Assembly (NCBI RefSeq): GCF_028453695.1
Contig: NC_135774.1
Span: 13,516,001 to 13,580,000 of the forward strand
Direction of reading: 5' to 3'
Length of the DNA stretch: 64,000 nucleotides
Source of the DNA: Augochlora pura
Lineage: Eukaryota > Arthropoda > Insecta > Hymenoptera > Halictidae
The position numbers and the translations under genes are program-made. Of this stretch, positions 59,159 through 64,000 are shown piece by piece. How positions within the stretch are numbered: position 1 is the first letter of the stretch; each line of letters begins with the position of its first letter. The notes under the pieces were generated by a model that saw only the letters and a program-made list of their open reading frames with translations, made no database searches and was not told the origin of the DNA.

Positions 59159-62100
59159 GTACGTGGTTCGTGGCGTCGATGGCTCCTCGATACGTCGCGG
59201 CGGAGCCTCCTTTTTGCTGTCCTCCTTCCGCCAGCAGGAACCTTTCTGCCGCCTTTTGTCTTTGCTAGAGGCGCATCGGGTGATTAACCCTTTAACCTAC
59301 AATATCGCGCATGAGTCGTGGTTACGAATTCCTGGGGATCGCGAAGACCACGACGGAGAAATCGGTGCAAATGCGATGAACACGGGTCAAACTTGTGGTT
59401 TCATTGAGTATAGCCATAAGAACTAACTCTAATAATTGCTCAAATATTCTTTTTATTTCTTAAGCTGTAAAACTCGCTAAGTTACCTATTTATTTTTAGC
59501 AATGACTGAATACAAGATTAACACAAGAAGCTGACAAAATTTGCTCAAACGTCCACACATATCCAGCATACACATACATAATCCTAGTCCAACCATATCA
59601 TCCGTTCACGTCCAGACAATTTCGACCAGCCTGTCTTCAACTCTGCGAAATAACCTAATCGCTATACTCGTCGAGCCGCGATCAACGACGCCAGCCCGAG
59701 AGCAACGTCCGAAGAAATTTCAACGCTGTCCCAAAGTTGATCGAACCGTTGTTCCAGGCAGCTATACCCATCCCCGAGGGACACGGCTCGCGTCGCTTTC
59801 AGCAGGTTCGCTCGGACTTCTTGCGCGATCAAGGAAGTGACCTTGACTGTCCACCGGAGCAGGCGGCCCGAGGGCCCGCGAGTCCCGCTTCCCCTCAGAT
59901 TTAATCGCGCGAAATTACAAACGCCCCGTTGTGCCCGCTGCGCAACAACGCCTCGGCCGTTTTCCTAGGCCGGAGCCGTTTCGCAGGCGCAGCTCGGCGC
60001 GGCGCATTAACGGTACACAAAGGGCCGGGGGAACAATCCGTGCTCCCGCTTCTATTATGCCGGCTTGTGCCTGCGCGCGTTACCGTTTGATAAATATAAT
60101 CGGGGACCTTGAAAAGCCGGCCGTTTTCCACCAGCAGCGCGGATATATTCACCGCGGCGAAATAATTAATGTTTCGTTCCGTGCGATTCCGCGGAGTTGG
60201 CGTCCGTCGGCCGACGGGGGCCCGAGGGGTCTTTGGGACCACGGGGGCCCGCGAGCGGGATGCTGCGACGGTATTTGCATAGCGGTTATCGTGCCGCGCG
60301 CGACATACGCCGCACAGTGGGGAGAGACCGCGGAGTTTTCTCAAACAACTTTTCATAGAAATGTGATAAAGTGCTGCTATTTTTTTAGGATATAGCTGAG
60401 ACTTTGGGGAATGAAGGAAAAATGGAGAGAATGTAGTAGGAGCGTTGTTTTATTTCGAAAATTTATGTAAAAATTAAGATATTCGGATGAAATTATGATT
60501 TATTCTATATTGTGTAGAGTTGGACTTCTTTTGTGACATACTTCAGTTTTTACCAGTTTATACCTTATAAATCACATTGCATCTCATCAAGAATGCTTTT
60601 CTTAAAAAGACAGTATTGATACAATTTAAATTTCATCGTCTAACAGCTGCATAAAATAGGAATCCGTTGCACTTATTAGTGATAAGGTTTCCAAAAAGAG
60701 AAAAATTGACTACCTATAATTTCGATTAATAATATACATTTAATATATAACGAACACATAAATAATATCCATATTGCATACAGATGCATTGTATCAAGCC
60801 TAATACAAACACAAAGTTAATTTCTCCCTGTTTTCATTCTCTACATTTACGAATGATCCAATGCAACTGTTTCACAAAATTTCGACAATTCGGCCGACGC
60901 CGTCGAAATGACTGTTCCGATCCAGGGTGCATCGTCGGCCGGCTAGAACGCCGAACCGCCGCGTCCGCACCAGTGCACATGCCCACGGAACGCATAAATA
61001 GAAGCGTACGCATAATGCACGTAATATATTTGTAGATCGCCGTGATACCGGCGTACCGGCGGTGGCGTACCGTGCGCGACGACCGTGCCACGCCATGCCG
61101 CGCCGTGGCCACACCATGCCGCGATGCGCCATACCTCAGGGGGGGACCCATGGCCGTCTCTGTTCCGTTCCCCGTGGCATAGCACGCCACACGAGGGCAA
61201 CGACGAACACACCGCGTCATGTGGTGGGAGACGGCATATGGGCACGCGCCCAAGATCTGATAAGCCCCGGCCTCTTCAATTGACTACAATCATGGGGGTT
61301 AGATATTAACTCGCGGGGATCCGCGCCGAGAACCGGCTACCATGCCTACACCGCCACCCTTTCCATCCCAGACATTTTCACGTAACGAGAACCTGCAATT
61401 GACGGGGTTATCGCGATTTTCAGGAAATCCAATTGCCGATTGGCGGATCATCCGGCGAGATAAGCGTCCAGCAGCTTGTTAGCCAGCGGCTTTCAACCGG
61501 TCGTTAGTCGCTAGCTATCGAATGCTCGTCTATTTCGATTATTCCGGCGGGGACTTGCCGATTTGACGTTTCTCGTGCCGTTGTCTGGATGCATGACGGA
61601 TTATATAAGCGCTGGGAGATTGTATTTTGAGATAGGGTTATGCATGGTTGAAGGGAATTTTTGGGATCCTGTGTGCATTTTTAGGACTAAATTCAGATCT
61701 GTTTCTAAATATGTTTTCGTGGGAGTTTTTTAATATAATGTAGCTTAAATTAAAGCTGAAAGTGTCTACTTTAAGATAAGGTAACCAGTATATTTTACAA
61801 ATTATGATATTGTTTTGGAGAATTAAAAATATTCGACGAAAAACGATGAGTCAACTGCGATGAGTTAAATGCAAAACTATTGTAATTCTACCTATAATGC
61901 AATATCTAAATACAGCTTGAAGTTCCATCTAAGATTCACGCAATTTGAATCCTATTAAATCTACGAATTTTTCTGCAATATAAAAAAAGAATATACACCA
62001 AAATTCAAGTCCATTCTTCGTTTAATCGCCTAAATAGATAAAAAACAATACACAAACCATCCAAATAGCTTTTAATCTACCATCTTAAATTACAACTCCC

Positions 62101-62227
62101 CAATTTCGCCGCAAACACATAAAATTCGCAGTCAATTGATCGCAATCGAGTCGATCAAAATAGAATCGACGATTCGTTCGCGAATCGTTGGAATCGTTTC
62201 CCCGAGCAATTGTCCAATCGACGCTTC

Positions 62228-62228
<1 letters not shown>

Positions 62229-62272
<44 letters not shown>
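62229..62272. repeat. (TC)22 microsatellite
   Basis: Uninterrupted TC run. Confidence 0.95.
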
Positions 62273-62275
<3 letters not shown>

Positions 62276-62577
62276 AGAAATAATTGCGCCAGGCCATGTT
62301 GTCGGCGGGTTCCAAACAAGTCTCGTTGTATATCTTCATTAACCGTGCCGGCGTTTTTTGTTCGAAATGAGAACCGGTTGACGGATCGATTGGTCCGGAC
62401 ACACGCGTCGCCATCGATGACCGGCGCGTCGCGTCGCCCCGCTGTACGGGAGCGATTCATTAGATCAATTTCATGCCCAATATGGCAGGCTCGGTCGGCC
62501 TGCTGCTTCTTGTTTTTGTTCAATTAATTGACCGACAATTACCGCATTAGACGGATCGGACCCGGCGCGCACGAGCG

Positions 62578-62578
<1 letters not shown>

Positions 62579-62623
<45 letters not shown>
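62579..62623. repeat. (TC)n microsatellite
   Basis: TC run with one TTT interruption, 307 bp after the previous TC tract. Confidence 0.95.
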
Positions 62624-64000
62624 GGTGTCAGTTGGCCTAGGCGAGCACGCACATGCTGGCGCACTAATGTGTCGTTACTTTGCGACGACAGTGCGCTTCT
62701 GTTCGGTCGGCTGCGAACGTATGGCGCGAGCCGGGCATCCCTTAGTCCTTCTGTTGAATTATCACCTGATAGGCGAGGAAGGGGTACGGACAGTTGCGCA
62801 TAAAATTAGGAATTGAAACGCTATCTGCGATCTAGCGCCGTTTCATGGATAATCGATCACTTTTCGCCGTTAGGAATCCTCTTTAAATAACGTATAATAT
62901 ACTATACTTAAAATAAAATAAAGTTTCTGTCGTTATTTCGCTGTATTCAATCTCGCTTATAATATATAAATTTATCAATTTTGCTACCCTTTCTCGTTGT
63001 CGTGAAAAGAAGTTGCATTTGCAGAATAGTAACTCGAAATCTATAGATACAGACAGCTGACGTCTTTTTATTTTTAAATAATACATGCTTGGTCTATACG
63101 GTCATGACTAGGCTGTGAGTTTAAGCATTTATAGTAAAAATAAACAAGTAAAATACAAAAGACGGCAGTAGAGTGTCAGAATTATATTAAATCGTAACAT
63201 ATTTACTGAAGCTGTTCGAAGTATAGTTACGTCTTTACTTAACTCTTATTATGGACAATTAACATAGAATAATCATCGTAACATAGAAAAATTTAGTATA
63301 AAACCAAATGTTTGGTATGAAAACTAAAAATCTAGCGTTAATATCTAAAAATTAACCTAAAACGCCTAAAAGTCATCAGTTTCATCATGGCGTCTTTGCT
63401 ATCGTCGCGCGCGCTCCTCGAGAAGTGGGTGACCGTTGGCAAAAGCGTTAATTGACCGGCGTCTTGCACGGTAATCTATATTTAGAGCGGCCGATTCCAT
63501 GGCCGGCGGGCCCGGGCCGAAGGAGACGTTAAATCGATTTACAAACTAACCAAATGTAAAAACGCATCAGCGTCAGGGCGTCTCATAAACGCGTAAATAC
63601 GGCTCGTTTTACGAGTGCATAAAATAAGAAGGCACGCCGGCGACCTCGAGCTTGTTCCGCAGGCCGTTCCATATTTTTCACCGGTGATCCAGGATACGGA
63701 CGGGGGAAGATAAGCGCGAGGATCGAGAGATGGCCGAACCGTTAATCCGAGCGTGGGGTAATAAAAAAGTCTGCTGGAAAGTCGCTCGTCCGATATTTTA
63801 CGCGCCTAAAGCCGGATTCATGGTGACCGTGGCGAAATTCCATCACCGCTCCGAATATACCCCTTTTTTCCATTATTCTTCGCCACGGAGGTATCATCGC
63901 TCCTTGTGGATCATGATCTTTTGGTACCTGTTCGACAGCTGTCACGATCGGTAGCACCTTTCGTAACAAGTTGACGAAATTGAAAATTAAATTTCGATGT

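Larger units (their letters stand above)
59159..64000. other. Non-coding alternation of blocks
   Basis: AT-rich at 59410-59550, 60360-60870, 61620-62110 and 62880-63370; CpG-rich between. TATATAAG at 61602-61609 lacks an initiator at the expected spacing. CATGCCGCG repeats lie at 61092-61128. TTAACCCTTTAACCTAC at 59283 resembles a TTAA-type element end, without a partner. Overlapping frames at 59901-60395 and 60834-61309 are unrecognised. Confidence 0.45.

Overview
The window looks like nuclear DNA of an insect, most likely a hymenopteran (bee, wasp or ant). The reasons are spliceosomal introns, CpG that is not depleted, strong swings between AT-rich and CpG-rich blocks, many (CT/GA)n microsatellites, and short DNA-transposon remnants with TTAA target sites. 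There is no sign of bacterial, organellar or plasmid organisation. The species assignment is inference from composition only.

Gene content is very low. The one gene I can support is a four-exon gene on the minus strand (coding 16656 to 14985). Its exons join without frame conflict into about 225 codons, end in TAA, and are followed 131 bp later by an AATAAA poly(A) signal. I do not recognise the protein. Three weaker gene-related signals are a TATA-box core promoter at about 45821, a TATA plus initiator plus strong splice donor arrangement at 49742-49953 (a possible first exon), and a possible acidic first coding exon at 58984-59158 ending in a consensus donor. Everything else appears intergenic or intronic. 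The many open frames in the GC-rich blocks overlap one another on both strands and are best explained by scarcity of AT-rich stop codons.

Layout: 1-3350 is non-coding with a 133-bp tandem duplication. A foldback element lies at 3354-3734. A 103-bp duplication leads directly into an element of about 930 bp with long, internally repeated inverted termini (5738-6668). A 39-bp minisatellite lies at 7881-8021. Non-coding alternating blocks run to 14830, followed by the gene (14830-16656) and its CpG-rich upstream region. A decayed array of units averaging about 180 bp spans 25355-26520. TTAA-type (piggyBac-like) miniature elements occur at 28951-29170 and, most clearly, 40701-40997, with weaker relatives at 17817 and 50894. 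A purine tract of about 550 bp holds a 35-bp minisatellite (31911-32463). A perfect 13-bp stem hairpin lies at 36690-36722. The right-hand third is again alternating AT and CpG-rich blocks with candidate promoter or exon signals.

A recurring feature is the alternation itself: about 42 AT-rich islands of 200-1000 bp separate CpG-rich blocks, on average one island per 1.5 kb. I found no CRISPR array, rRNA, recognisable tRNA, or multi-gene system.
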